NCBI GenBank assembly: GCA_002448715.1
Contig: DJZU01000041.1
Span: 521-15,421, forward strand
Length of the DNA stretch: 14,901 nucleotides
Source of the DNA: Candidatus Neomicrothrix sp. UBA6944
Lineage (GTDB): Bacteria > Actinomycetota > Acidimicrobiia > Acidimicrobiales > Poriferisodalaceae
Direction: 5' to 3'
The position numbers and the translations under genes were made by a program. How positions within the stretch are numbered: position 1 is the first letter of the stretch; every line of letters begins with the position of its first letter. Below are positions 6,312 to 12,940 of the stretch, piece after piece. Under the pieces are notes generated by a model. The model saw only the letters and a program-made list of their open reading frames with translations, was not told the DNA's origin and ran no database searches.

Positions 6312-8107
6312 TACAACCGTTCATTAGGTATAGCGAAGAGACGTTCCGCCCCTTGGGTGATAGCAGGCACAAGCCCAGAGACTGTGGGCATAATCTGTTC
6401 GGCATAAAATAGGGCGGTCGCGATTTTGTCACTTAGAAAATCCGTGTTGCCCTTGCCGCCGTCCAGTAATTCTTGAGCAATTTGAGCTGATCGCGCGAGG
6501 TAATAACCTCCAATTACTACTCCAGCTAGTCGCATGAAGGGAGTAGAACCTGCTGCTGCGTCATTGGGTTCCGCTGCCAGGCGACTTCCTAACCAAAGCG
6601 CCGCTTCACGCAGCTTCTGGGTTCCCTCATCTAGAGCACGTCCTATTGAGATAAGTCGCTCATCTTTGGTGAGGTCCTCCGCGAGATTCACCATGTCCAG
6701 GACGAGCTTTTCAATCACTTGACCTCCGCCAAGCGGAAGTTTCCGAAAGACCAAGTCAGCTGCCTGGATACCATTCGTACCTTCGTAGATTGGCGCGATG
6801 CGAACGTCTCTCCAGTGCTGCGCGGCGCCGGTCTCCTCCACATAACCCATACCACCATGAGTTTGAACCCCAAGCGAAGTCATCTCTACGCCAAGATCCG
6901 TGCCCCAGCCCTTTGAAATCGGTGTCAACAAAGCCGTAAGGGCATCCCAGTAATCACGCTCAGAAGCATCGGATGCACTGTTAGCGAAGTCAATAGAAGC
7001 AGCATTGGCGTACATAACGCATCGCATTGCCTCTGCATTTGCACGCATAGTCATGAGCATGCGGCGGACATCGGCATGGTCGGCGATAGGCGACGACTCA
7101 CCAGCTGTCAGTTCAGATCCGATGGCTTTTCCTTGTTTTCGATCAATCGAGTACTGGCGGGCCTGCTGATAGGACCTGTCGGTAAGCGAAAGCCCTTGAA
7201 GGCCCACCGATAGCCGAGCGTTGTTCATCATGGTGAACATCGCTCTCATGCCACTATTTTCCTCACCGACCATCCACCCAATTGCTCCACCTTCGTCGCC
7301 GTACGACATGACGCAGGTCGGGCTGGCGTGTATCCCTATCTTGTGTTCGCTGGACACCACCCGCAGATCATTTCGTTCTCCCAAAGAGCCATCCTCATTC
7401 ACCAAAAACTTAGGAACGATAAACAGGCTGATTCCTTTAGTCCCGGGCGGAGCGTCTGGGGTTCGAGCCAAGACTAGGTGAATAATATTTTCGGATAATT
7501 CGTGCTCACCATAGGTGATGAAAATCTTGGTGCCCGAGATCAACCATGTTCCTTCTTCACCCGGAGTCGCCTTTGTGGTCAGCGCCCCTACATCGGAGCC
7601 TGCGTGGGGTTCGGTGAGATTCATAGTCCCCGACCACTCCCCACTGATCATTCTTGGGAGATAAATTTCCTGGAGAGTTTCACCCGCGTGGTGGCTTATG
7701 GCATCAATTGCGCCTTGAGTAAGAAGCGGGCAGAGGCTGAATGCCATATTCGCTGCAGTCATCATTTCCTGAACAGCTAGACCGACACACCACGGCATGC
7801 CTCCACCACCATGGCCTTCATCCAGAGCGATACCGTTCCAGCCGGCTTCAACAAATCGCTCATAAGCATCGGCAAAGCCATCAGGATGAAAAATCTGACC
7901 ATTTTCGACGACGACACCCTCTTCGTCGCCCTTGCGGTTCAGCGGGGCTAACTGTTCTTCCATGAAGCGCGCTGCTTCGTCTAGAACACCTTCAACTGTT
8001 TCTAGGTCAGCATGTTCATAACCTTCGCGGCTGGCCAACTCTGATAGGTCAGCAATGTGTTCCAAAACGAACAGCATGTCGTCAGTCGGAGCTCTGTATT
8101 CGGACAT
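6311..8107 (-). CDS. Long-type acyl-CoA dehydrogenase with C-terminal extension (DmdC/AcdA-like)
   Basis: A 598-aa FAD-dependent dehydrogenase that introduces an alpha-beta double bond into an acyl-CoA and passes electrons to ETF. Its length, the N-terminal segment DDMLFVLEHIADL (residues 9-21, AcylCoA_DH_N type) and the extra C-terminal helical domain place it in the approximately 600-aa class that includes 3-methylmercaptopropionyl-CoA dehydrogenase (DmdC). FAD/substrate motifs are NLTEPHAGSDVG (163-174) and QTHGGMGYVEE (415-425). The probable catalytic base is Glu442 in YEGTNGIQAADLV. DmdC activity cannot be claimed because the class has several substrates. ATG 8107 has an ideal AGGAGG (8113-8118) five bases upstream. 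It is the first gene of the operon that continues through larE to glnD. Confidence 0.94.
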   Translation of the reverse strand: MSEYRAPTDDMLFVLEHIADLSELASREGYEHADLETVEGVLDEAARFMEEQLAPLNRKGDEEGVVVENGQIFHPDGFADAYERFVEAGWNGIALDEGHGGGGMPWCVGLAVQEMMTAANMAFSLCPLLTQGAIDAISHHAGETLQEIYLPRMISGEWSGTMNLTEPHAGSDVGALTTKATPGEEGTWLISGTKIFITYGEHELSENIIHLVLARTPDAPPGTKGISLFIVPKFLVNEDGSLGERNDLRVVSSEHKIGIHASPTCVMSYGDEGGAIGWMVGEENSGMRAMFTMMNNARLSVGLQGLSLTDRSYQQARQYSIDRKQGKAIGSELTAGESSPIADHADVRRMLMTMRANAEAMRCVMYANAASIDFANSASDASERDYWDALTALLTPISKGWGTDLGVEMTSLGVQTHGGMGYVEETGAAQHWRDVRIAPIYEGTNGIQAADLVFRKLPLGGGQVIEKLVLDMVNLAEDLTKDERLISIGRALDEGTQKLREAALWLGSRLAAEPNDAAAGSTPFMRLAGVVIGGYYLARSAQIAQELLDGGKGNTDFLSDKIATALFYAEQIMPTVSGLVPAITQGAERLFAIPNERL

Positions 8108-8112
8108 CGTTG

Positions 8113-8118
8113 CCTCCT
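8113..8118 (-). promoter_or_regulatory. Strong Shine-Dalgarno of the acyl-CoA dehydrogenase gene
   Basis: AGGAGG on the minus strand, five bases before ATG 8107. It is the strongest ribosome binding site in the window. It fixes the start and suggests that translation of the five coupled genes downstream is driven from here. The next three genes lack good sites of their own. Confidence 0.85.
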
Positions 8119-8180
8119 ATCTACAGGCTATTAGGCCAACTCTATGAGGAATTGAGAAATCCTGATGACAAGATGAAAAG

Positions 8181-8585
8181 ATGCAGCCCAAAAAATTTCG
8201 AAAAATGTTGGTGTCTGGAAGAGCAGCGGTTGGCTGGTCGGCGATCTTGATGCCAAAGTTGCTAGCTCGAGCCTGGGGTGTCAGACCACCTCTTAATAGC
8301 GAAGTTCGGTACGCAATCCGACTATTCGGCATTCGAAACGCTCTCCTGTCGTACCAGCTGTATCAGGCTGAACGCGTAGAGGCTGATCCTGAGGAACTTG
8401 AAGAGGTGCTGCGTCAGGGAATCGTGGTTGATGTCTTTGATGTGTTCTTTGGCCTCGGAGCAAGAGCGAAGAAATCCGGTGGGAGCTTTACAGCATCGAT
8501 ACCGGCGATCACCTCTTCGATCGGCGTCCTACTTGGTTTTTTGGGGCGCGAGCAGACAGGTGTTTCGGAGAGTCAAAATGAGTAA
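8181..8585 (+). CDS. Small predicted membrane protein, unknown function
   Basis: A 134-aa protein with several hydrophobic helices: about residues 10-26 (VSGRAAVGWSAILMPKLL), 43-58 (RYAIRLFGIRNALLSY), 73-93 (RQGIVVDVFDVFFGLGA) and 103-119 (SIPAITSSIGVLLGFLG). The RLFGIRN segment and overall plan recall small four-helix actinobacterial membrane proteins such as the DUF4267 type, but I cannot assign the family firmly. The acidic loop VEADPEELEEV lies between helices 2 and 3. ATG 8181 has only a weak site (GAAAAG). The gene is divergent from the acyl-CoA dehydrogenase across 73 bases. Its last eight bases overlap the start of the DUF6027-like gene, so the two are coupled. Confidence 0.75.
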   Translation: MQPKKFRKMLVSGRAAVGWSAILMPKLLARAWGVRPPLNSEVRYAIRLFGIRNALLSYQLYQAERVEADPEELEEVLRQGIVVDVFDVFFGLGARAKKSGGSFTASIPAITSSIGVLLGFLGREQTGVSESQNE

Positions 8586-8976
8586 AGAAGCCATGAATCA
8601 GTCTCATGCTGACGACCAGATCGTTACTCTGATTCGCTGGTCGGGACCATGGGACTCTGAAGATCCCGACGCAAACTTCAAAGAAGAAGTAGCTGCCTAC
8701 GGTCTATTAGATCCGTTAGACACAATCACTCAGCTATCAGATTCTCTCGACATACCGGTCGGTGCTTTAGCCCGTTACGTATTAGCCAAATGGGCGACAG
8801 GAGGCAGTGAGGGAATGTTGCACATCGGGGGTACATCTGTGCAGCGCATGCACAACGCGTGCCAGGCAGCTGAAGAGGAGGACACTGACGAAGCGCGCTT
8901 GCGCGCTTATCAGGAGCTCCGTGAGATGGTGAGATGGCTGCATCTTCCTATCGAAGATCCGACTATCTACGACTGA
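8578..8976 (+). CDS. DUF6027-like protein
   Basis: A 132-aa soluble, acidic protein resembling a family of actinobacterial unknown proteins that I associate with DUF6027. Supporting segments are IRWSGPWDSEDPDANFKEEV (19-38), YGLLDPLDTI (41-50), DIPVGALARYVLAKWATGG (58-76) and REMVRWLHLPIEDPTI (115-130). The DIPVGALARYVLA stretch could be a short recognition-like helix, but no DNA-binding domain can be claimed. ATG 8578 is chosen because GGAG lies seven bases upstream and relatives begin near here. The same frame is open back to 8398, inside the previous gene, and that extension does not look like real protein. It ends three bases from the convergent hemQ stop. Confidence 0.78.
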   Translation: MSKEAMNQSHADDQIVTLIRWSGPWDSEDPDANFKEEVAAYGLLDPLDTITQLSDSLDIPVGALARYVLAKWATGGSEGMLHIGGTSVQRMHNACQAAEEEDTDEARLRAYQELREMVRWLHLPIEDPTIYD

Positions 8977-8979
8977 CGC

Positions 8980-9669
8980 TCAGCCGTTAAGAACCTGTTC
9001 GATTACCACTTCCACCTCGTCAAGAAGGCCCGTATAGAAGGTTCCAAATTCACCGTAGATCGCTGACGCTTCGTCGTACCTCATGGTGTAGACGACTTCT
9101 TTTAGATCGTCTAAGTGGGTCCCAAAAAGTGTCACCCCCCATTCGAAGTCGTCGACACCTGTTGATCCAGTTACGACTTGCAAGATGCGGCCTCGAAAAT
9201 TTCTTCCCGACTTTCCGTGTTCGTACATCAGCTCTCGTCGGGTTTCATATGGGAGGGTGTACCAGTTGCCCTGTTGTTCGCGGCGTTTCGACATTGGGTA
9301 GAAACAAAACGCATGCTTATCTTCGGGTGGTAATTCCGGGTAGAGGCGCGGCATTTTCATTTCTTCAGGAAGATCCGGCGCATACTCGGAAGTCTCAGTC
9401 ATCGAAACATAACTGTCGGCTACCTCAAGCCCAGCCTGTTGGAGCTTGCTTTGAAGCCCTCGTAAACGCCATAAATCCGGCCCCAGGGCCATGAAACCCA
9501 CGTCGGCCTTATGACCAAAAAGTGCGACACTCAGGACTTGGTGGTCGCTATCTTGGGTTTCTTTAACCGCAGCAATGACGCGTTGTCCGTCGGTGCTTTC
9601 AGTGATTTTGCAAAACAGGTGGAGAACGCCCAAACCAACGGCAGTGGAAACGTACTGGGGTGGGTTCAT
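8980..9669 (-). CDS. hemQ: Coproheme decarboxylase HemQ (ChdC, chlorite dismutase-like)
   Basis: Catalyses the last step of the coproporphyrin-dependent haem pathway of Actinobacteria and Firmicutes: two oxidative decarboxylations of coproheme III to haem b, using peroxide. The 229-aa sequence is very close to actinobacterial HemQ. FYPMSKRR at 123-130 contains Tyr124, the catalytic tyrosine of the family. Then come NWYTLPYETRRELMYEHGKSG with proximal His151, GRILQVVTGSTG (160-171), and the C-terminal block HLDDLKEVVYTMRYDEAS (185-202). The start ATG 9669 lies 18 bases after the fdhD stop, so the two are probably co-transcribed. No other haem-synthesis gene (hemY, hemH, hemE) is in the window. 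Older annotations call such proteins chlorite dismutase, which is not the likely activity here. Confidence 0.94.
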   Translation of the reverse strand: MNPPQYVSTAVGLGVLHLFCKITESTDGQRVIAAVKETQDSDHQVLSVALFGHKADVGFMALGPDLWRLRGLQSKLQQAGLEVADSYVSMTETSEYAPDLPEEMKMPRLYPELPPEDKHAFCFYPMSKRREQQGNWYTLPYETRRELMYEHGKSGRNFRGRILQVVTGSTGVDDFEWGVTLFGTHLDDLKEVVYTMRYDEASAIYGEFGTFYTGLLDEVEVVIEQVLNG

Positions 9670-9687
9670 GTTCTCGATTTTAGAGGT

Positions 9688-10488
9688 CTATTCGTCAATA
9701 TGGCCCGTGTAAAGGTTCATTGAGTCTTCGCGAGCAAACCCAATGAGGGTCATATTCGCCGTTTTCGCCAAGTCGACAGCCAAAGCACTGGGAGCTGATA
9801 CCGCGACCAGGGTGCCAAACCCTCCGCTCCATGCTTTTTGCACCATTTCAAAGCTGGCCCGTCCGCTCACAAAAAGCCCCAACTGTTCTCCATTTTGTTT
9901 TCCGCTGAGTAATCGGCTTCCAACGACTTTGTCTACAGCGTTGTGCCTTCCTATATCTTCCCGCAGTAGTTCGACTGTTCCATACGAGTCAAAGACCGCC
10001 GCAGCATGGAGGCCACCCGTTCGGGCGAACATTTCTTGCTGTTCGCTGACAGTTCCCAAAACTTTTTGAATTACCTCAACATTGAAGGTAACCGCATTCT
10101 TTACGGGGGTCATCCGGGTCGCTAGGTCCGTTAATGCCACTGATCCGCAAAGCCCACACGAAGAACTTACGTTCCCAATTCGAGGTTGTGGAACTGGTGC
10201 TTGTCCCCCGGTTTCTACGGTCACCACGTTGTATTCGTATTCAGCGGCTGGACCTTCGCCGCAGTATCGGACCCCAGTGACTGGGGCGTCTTGGAGGAGA
10301 TTCTCAGCGACACAAAATCCAACTGCCAACTCATAATCATGGCCTGGAGTCCGCATGGTGGTTGCGACGAGATGTCCATCCAACCTGATTTCGAGCGGCT
10401 CTTCAACAATTACTTCGTCGGGAAAGCGCGAGGTGTCTCCGTTTTGAAGCCTCTGAACGAGAAACTTTTCGCTTCGACCCTTGCGCAT
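9688..10488 (-). CDS. fdhD: Formate dehydrogenase accessory sulfurtransferase FdhD
   Basis: A 266-aa cytoplasmic protein that takes sulfur from a cysteine desulfurase and transfers it to the molybdenum/tungsten bis-MGD cofactor, which formate dehydrogenases need for activity. The sulfur-carrying loop SSCGLCGS, with Cys111 and Cys114, is intact. Other family blocks are GGLHAAAVFD (158-167), REDIGRHNAVDKVVG (176-190) and SGRASFEMVQKA (208-219). No formate dehydrogenase or molybdopterin gene is in the window, so the client lies elsewhere. ATG 10488 has no ribosome binding site, but TAGCCT lies six bases before it, which would suit a leaderless transcript. The gene heads a probable two-gene unit with hemQ. 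Confidence 0.95.
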   Translation of the reverse strand: MRKGRSEKFLVQRLQNGDTSRFPDEVIVEEPLEIRLDGHLVATTMRTPGHDYELAVGFCVAENLLQDAPVTGVRYCGEGPAAEYEYNVVTVETGGQAPVPQPRIGNVSSSCGLCGSVALTDLATRMTPVKNAVTFNVEVIQKVLGTVSEQQEMFARTGGLHAAAVFDSYGTVELLREDIGRHNAVDKVVGSRLLSGKQNGEQLGLFVSGRASFEMVQKAWSGGFGTLVAVSAPSALAVDLAKTANMTLIGFAREDSMNLYTGHIDE

Positions 10489-10494
10489 ACAAAT

Positions 10495-10500
10495 AGGCTA
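10495..10500 (-). promoter_or_regulatory. Candidate -10 box for a leaderless fdhD transcript
   Basis: TAGCCT on the minus strand fits the TANNNT pattern of actinobacterial -10 boxes. It ends six bases before ATG 10488, so transcription would start at or next to the start codon. This agrees with the absence of a Shine-Dalgarno. No -35 box is evident. The assignment is inferred from spacing alone. Confidence 0.4.
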
Positions 10501-10545
10501 CTGCTGGCCCCATGTTTCCTCACGCTGTGACTTCTTCGGATTGAA

Positions 10546-11037
10546 TCAGTCAGGCTGAACTCGCTGAAGCTTTGCCTCTAAATGATGCTGGAATGATTGA
10601 CCGGCTGCTGCCATTGAAACGTCATACGTCAGTTCATTCTGGGCCACTCGCACCAAACGGCTGACTTGCTCTACGGACTTAGCCGACGGTGTTGTCGACA
10701 CTTCGATTGAGTCAAACTTAACAATGAAGGATTCTTCGTTTGACACATACGAGCCAATATGGGTTTCAACAATGCCTGTTGGTTGTGCTATCACCATCTC
10801 CAGGGTGGTGGCGTCAACAACTCGAAGAAAGCCCTGCTCGGAGTGGAGGGGCTGACCATCGGAAGCATTTTTTGTTTTTTGGGCGTAGGTAACGAACGGT
10901 TTCCCCATATGCGCATAGACAACTTCTTCTGAATATTCGAAGTTATCAATGGTGGGGTAATGTCCACTCCCTGTTCCCTGCCAAACCCCTAGGAGCGGAG
11001 CAAGTGGCAAGCAAACTTGGTGAAGAGGAGGTTGCAT
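10546..11037 (-). CDS. Nitrobindin-like haem-binding beta-barrel protein (FABP-like, DUF1794/THAP4 family)
   Basis: A 163-aa beta-barrel protein of the nitrobindin family, which binds ferric haem in an open pocket and reacts with NO or isomerises peroxynitrite. The N-terminal signature GVWQGTGSGHYPTI is at residues 17-30. HSEQGFLR (65-72) and QPTGIVE (85-91) are further family blocks. The proximal haem ligand should be one of the two histidines in QHHLEAKL (150-157), as in characterised bacterial and plant nitrobindins. ATG 11037 is preceded only by a weak GGG site, but the distance to the GVWQG motif is normal. It lies 96 bases after groL and 55 bases before fdhD, and may be its own unit. 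There is no signal peptide. Confidence 0.92.
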   Translation of the reverse strand: MQPPLHQVCLPLAPLLGVWQGTGSGHYPTIDNFEYSEEVVYAHMGKPFVTYAQKTKNASDGQPLHSEQGFLRVVDATTLEMVIAQPTGIVETHIGSYVSNEESFIVKFDSIEVSTTPSAKSVEQVSRLVRVAQNELTYDVSMAAAGQSFQHHLEAKLQRVQPD

Positions 11038-11061
11038 CGGAACCCGTTCTCGAGTTTCTCT

Positions 11062-11067
11062 AGATTA
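11062..11067 (-). promoter_or_regulatory. Candidate -10 box upstream of the nitrobindin-like gene
   Basis: TAATCT on the minus strand, 24 bases before ATG 11037, fits TANNNT and would leave a short leader. A matching -35 box at normal spacing is not visible, so the call is tentative. Confidence 0.3.
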
Positions 11068-11133
11068 CGTTCCGAAGCGATACTCGCGCTTGGTTAAGGC
11101 TTAAGCGGTGTTACCACTATTTGGGGCCGCTAA

Positions 11134-12756
11134 TTAAAAGTCCATGTCCGGCATTGGTGGCATACCGCCACCGCCTTCTACGGGTTGTTCGCAAATCACC
11201 GCTTCGGTGGTCAAGAACAAAGCCGCAATCGAGGCAGCATTTTGCAGCGCTGAAAGTGTGACCTTCGCAGCATCAATTACTCCAGCGCCAACTAGGTCTT
11301 CATATTCACCGCTTGCCGCGTTCAGTCCCTCGGTTCCTTCAAGGTCTCGGACGCGACTTACTACGACGCCGCCTTCCATACCCGCGTTTTCCGCAATCTG
11401 CTTCAAGGGCCCTTCAAGGGAGCGAGCAACGATGTTTGCTCCTGTTGCTACGTCTCCATCTAAGCCATTAGCAGCTGCTTCGACTGCCGCCTGGGCTCTA
11501 AGCAGCGTTACTCCTCCGCCCGCCACGACGCCAGATTCGATCGCCGCTTTGGTTGTGCTTACCGCATCTTCGATTCGGTGCTTTTTTTCCTTGAGCTCAA
11601 CCTCTGTTGCCGCTCCGACTTTGAGGACCGCTACGCCACCTGAAAGTTTGGCCAGTCGCTCCTGTAGTTTTTCACGGTCGTAGTCCGAGTCGGTGTTGTC
11701 GATCTCATTCTTGATCTGTTCGATGCGACCGGCTACATCAGCTTCGTCACCATTTCCTTCAATGATTGTGGTTTCGTCTTTGGTGACGATCACACGACGC
11801 GCAGTGCCAAGCAGATCAAGTGTGGTGTTTTCAAGCTTGAGACCAACGTCTTCGCTTACGACCTGTCCGCCGGTCAGTATGGCCATGTCTTGAAGCATGG
11901 CTTTTCGGCGATCTCCAAACCCGGGTGCCTTTACAGCCACAGATTTGAACGTCCCACGGATTTTGTTGACGACGATTGTGGCGAGCGCTTCACCTTCGAC
12001 ATCTTCTGCGATGATCACCATCGGTTTTCCTGATTGCATGACCTTTTCAAGCACGGGAACCACATCTCTAACCGCGGTGATCTTTCCCTGAACAAACAAG
12101 AAGTAAGGATCATCGAGAACGGCCTCTTGACGGTCCGGGTCGGTTACGAAGTATGGAGAGATATATCCCTTGTCGAAGCGCATGCCTTCAACCAGGTCCA
12201 TTTCCAAACCGAAGGTCTGGCTCTCTTCGACTGTGATGACTCCATCTTTGCCAACTTTTTCAATGGCTTCACTGATGTGATCACCGATTTCACGGTCGGC
12301 AGCCGAGATAGCAGCGACTTGTGCTATTTGTTCTTTGGACTCAGTAACGCTGACAGCCATGTCCTCTATTGCGGCCACCGCGGATACTACGCCTGCCTCA
12401 ATCCCTTTTTTGAGGGCCATCGGGTTGGCTCCCGCCGCAACGTTACGCATCCCCTCGTGCACCATCGACCAAGCAAGGACTGTGGCCGTGGTGGTGCCGT
12501 CTCCGGCCACGTCATCAGTCTTTTTGGCGACTTCTTTAACGAGTTCCGCTCCGATGCGCTCAATGGGGTCTTCAAGCTCAATGTCTTTAGCGATCGAAAC
12601 TCCGTCGTTTGTGATGGTGGGAGCGCCCCATTTTTTGTCGAGAACTACATTTCGTCCTTTAGGGCCCAGAGTTACTCGCACAGCGTCCGCTAATTGGTTC
12701 ATGCCGGCCTCAAGCGACTTACGTGCTTCTTCATCAAAAGAGATCATCTTTGCCAT
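11134..12756 (-). CDS. groL: 60-kDa chaperonin GroEL
   Basis: A 540-aa ATP-dependent folding chaperonin forming the double-ring barrel that works with GroES. The equatorial ATP-binding motifs VTLGPKGRNV (28-37) and DDVAGDGTTTATVLA (81-95) are intact, as are VVAGGGVTLLRAQ in the C-terminal equatorial part and the apical domain between. The C-terminus is a short Gly/Met-rich tail ending GGMPPMPDMDF. This is like the essential GroEL2 type of Actinobacteria and unlike the His-rich tail of their GroEL1. No groES lies upstream; the neighbour on that side is glycerate kinase. ATG 12756 has GGAG ten bases upstream. A perfect CIRCE operator lies 34 bases before the start, so HrcA repression and heat induction are expected. 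Confidence 0.98.
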   Translation of the reverse strand: MAKMISFDEEARKSLEAGMNQLADAVRVTLGPKGRNVVLDKKWGAPTITNDGVSIAKDIELEDPIERIGAELVKEVAKKTDDVAGDGTTTATVLAWSMVHEGMRNVAAGANPMALKKGIEAGVVSAVAAIEDMAVSVTESKEQIAQVAAISAADREIGDHISEAIEKVGKDGVITVEESQTFGLEMDLVEGMRFDKGYISPYFVTDPDRQEAVLDDPYFLFVQGKITAVRDVVPVLEKVMQSGKPMVIIAEDVEGEALATIVVNKIRGTFKSVAVKAPGFGDRRKAMLQDMAILTGGQVVSEDVGLKLENTTLDLLGTARRVIVTKDETTIIEGNGDEADVAGRIEQIKNEIDNTDSDYDREKLQERLAKLSGGVAVLKVGAATEVELKEKKHRIEDAVSTTKAAIESGVVAGGGVTLLRAQAAVEAAANGLDGDVATGANIVARSLEGPLKQIAENAGMEGGVVVSRVRDLEGTEGLNAASGEYEDLVGAGVIDAAKVTLSALQNAASIAALFLTTEAVICEQPVEGGGGMPPMPDMDF

Positions 12757-12790
12757 CTGAATTTGACTCCATTGCTGTGTGTTACGGCTA

Positions 12791-12817
12791 TTAGCACTCT
12801 CACCAAGAGAGTGCTAA
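12791..12817 (-). promoter_or_regulatory. CIRCE operator (HrcA binding site) of groL
   Basis: TTAGCACTC, a nine-base spacer, and GAGTGCTAA match the CIRCE consensus exactly. The symmetry extends beyond the consensus: 16-base arms at 12786-12801 and 12807-12822 are perfect reverse complements around a five-base centre. HrcA bound here is expected to repress groL at normal temperature. The hrcA gene itself is not in the window. The promoter presumably overlaps the site, but I cannot place clear -35 and -10 boxes. Confidence 0.97.
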
Positions 12818-12822
12818 TAGCC

Positions 12823-12940
12823 AATCAGCGAACACCTACCATTTGCAACCTCACGACCGAGGATTCTCATAGATTTCAGCTTTCCATTACTAAAGCTTTG
12901 AAGAAGACAAAGATCATCTGCGTCTGGGATAGTCTCCGGG
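12823..12940. other. Intergenic stretch between glycerate kinase and the CIRCE site
   Basis: Apart from the CIRCE site next to it, this is the longest gene-free stretch in the window. It should contain the groL promoter and the end of the glycerate-kinase transcript. I see no convincing hairpin followed by a T-run, and no ORF with family resemblance. TTGCAA near 12840-12850 on the minus strand is a poor -35 candidate with no matching -10. Confidence 0.5.

Noticed and set aside
8398..8577. Upstream extension of the DUF6027-like frame
   Set aside because: Lies wholly inside the membrane-protein gene in another frame, encodes Arg/Ser-rich sequence, and a good ribosome binding site supports ATG 8578.
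8980..9669. Chlorite dismutase
   Set aside because: Motifs FYPMSKRR and YEHGKSG match coproheme decarboxylase HemQ of the same superfamily; true chlorite dismutases lack this actinobacterial pattern.
11104..11131. Inverted repeat AGCGG/CCGCT downstream of groL as a terminator
   Set aside because: Five-base stem with a loop of about 18 bases and no T-run after it on the minus strand; too weak to call.
11144..11683. Long plus-strand open frame antisense to groL (also 12034-12693 and 12335-12760)
   Set aside because: Low-complexity Ser/Ala/Pro-rich translations, as expected from the reverse of a highly expressed gene with biased codons; the minus-strand GroEL is certain.
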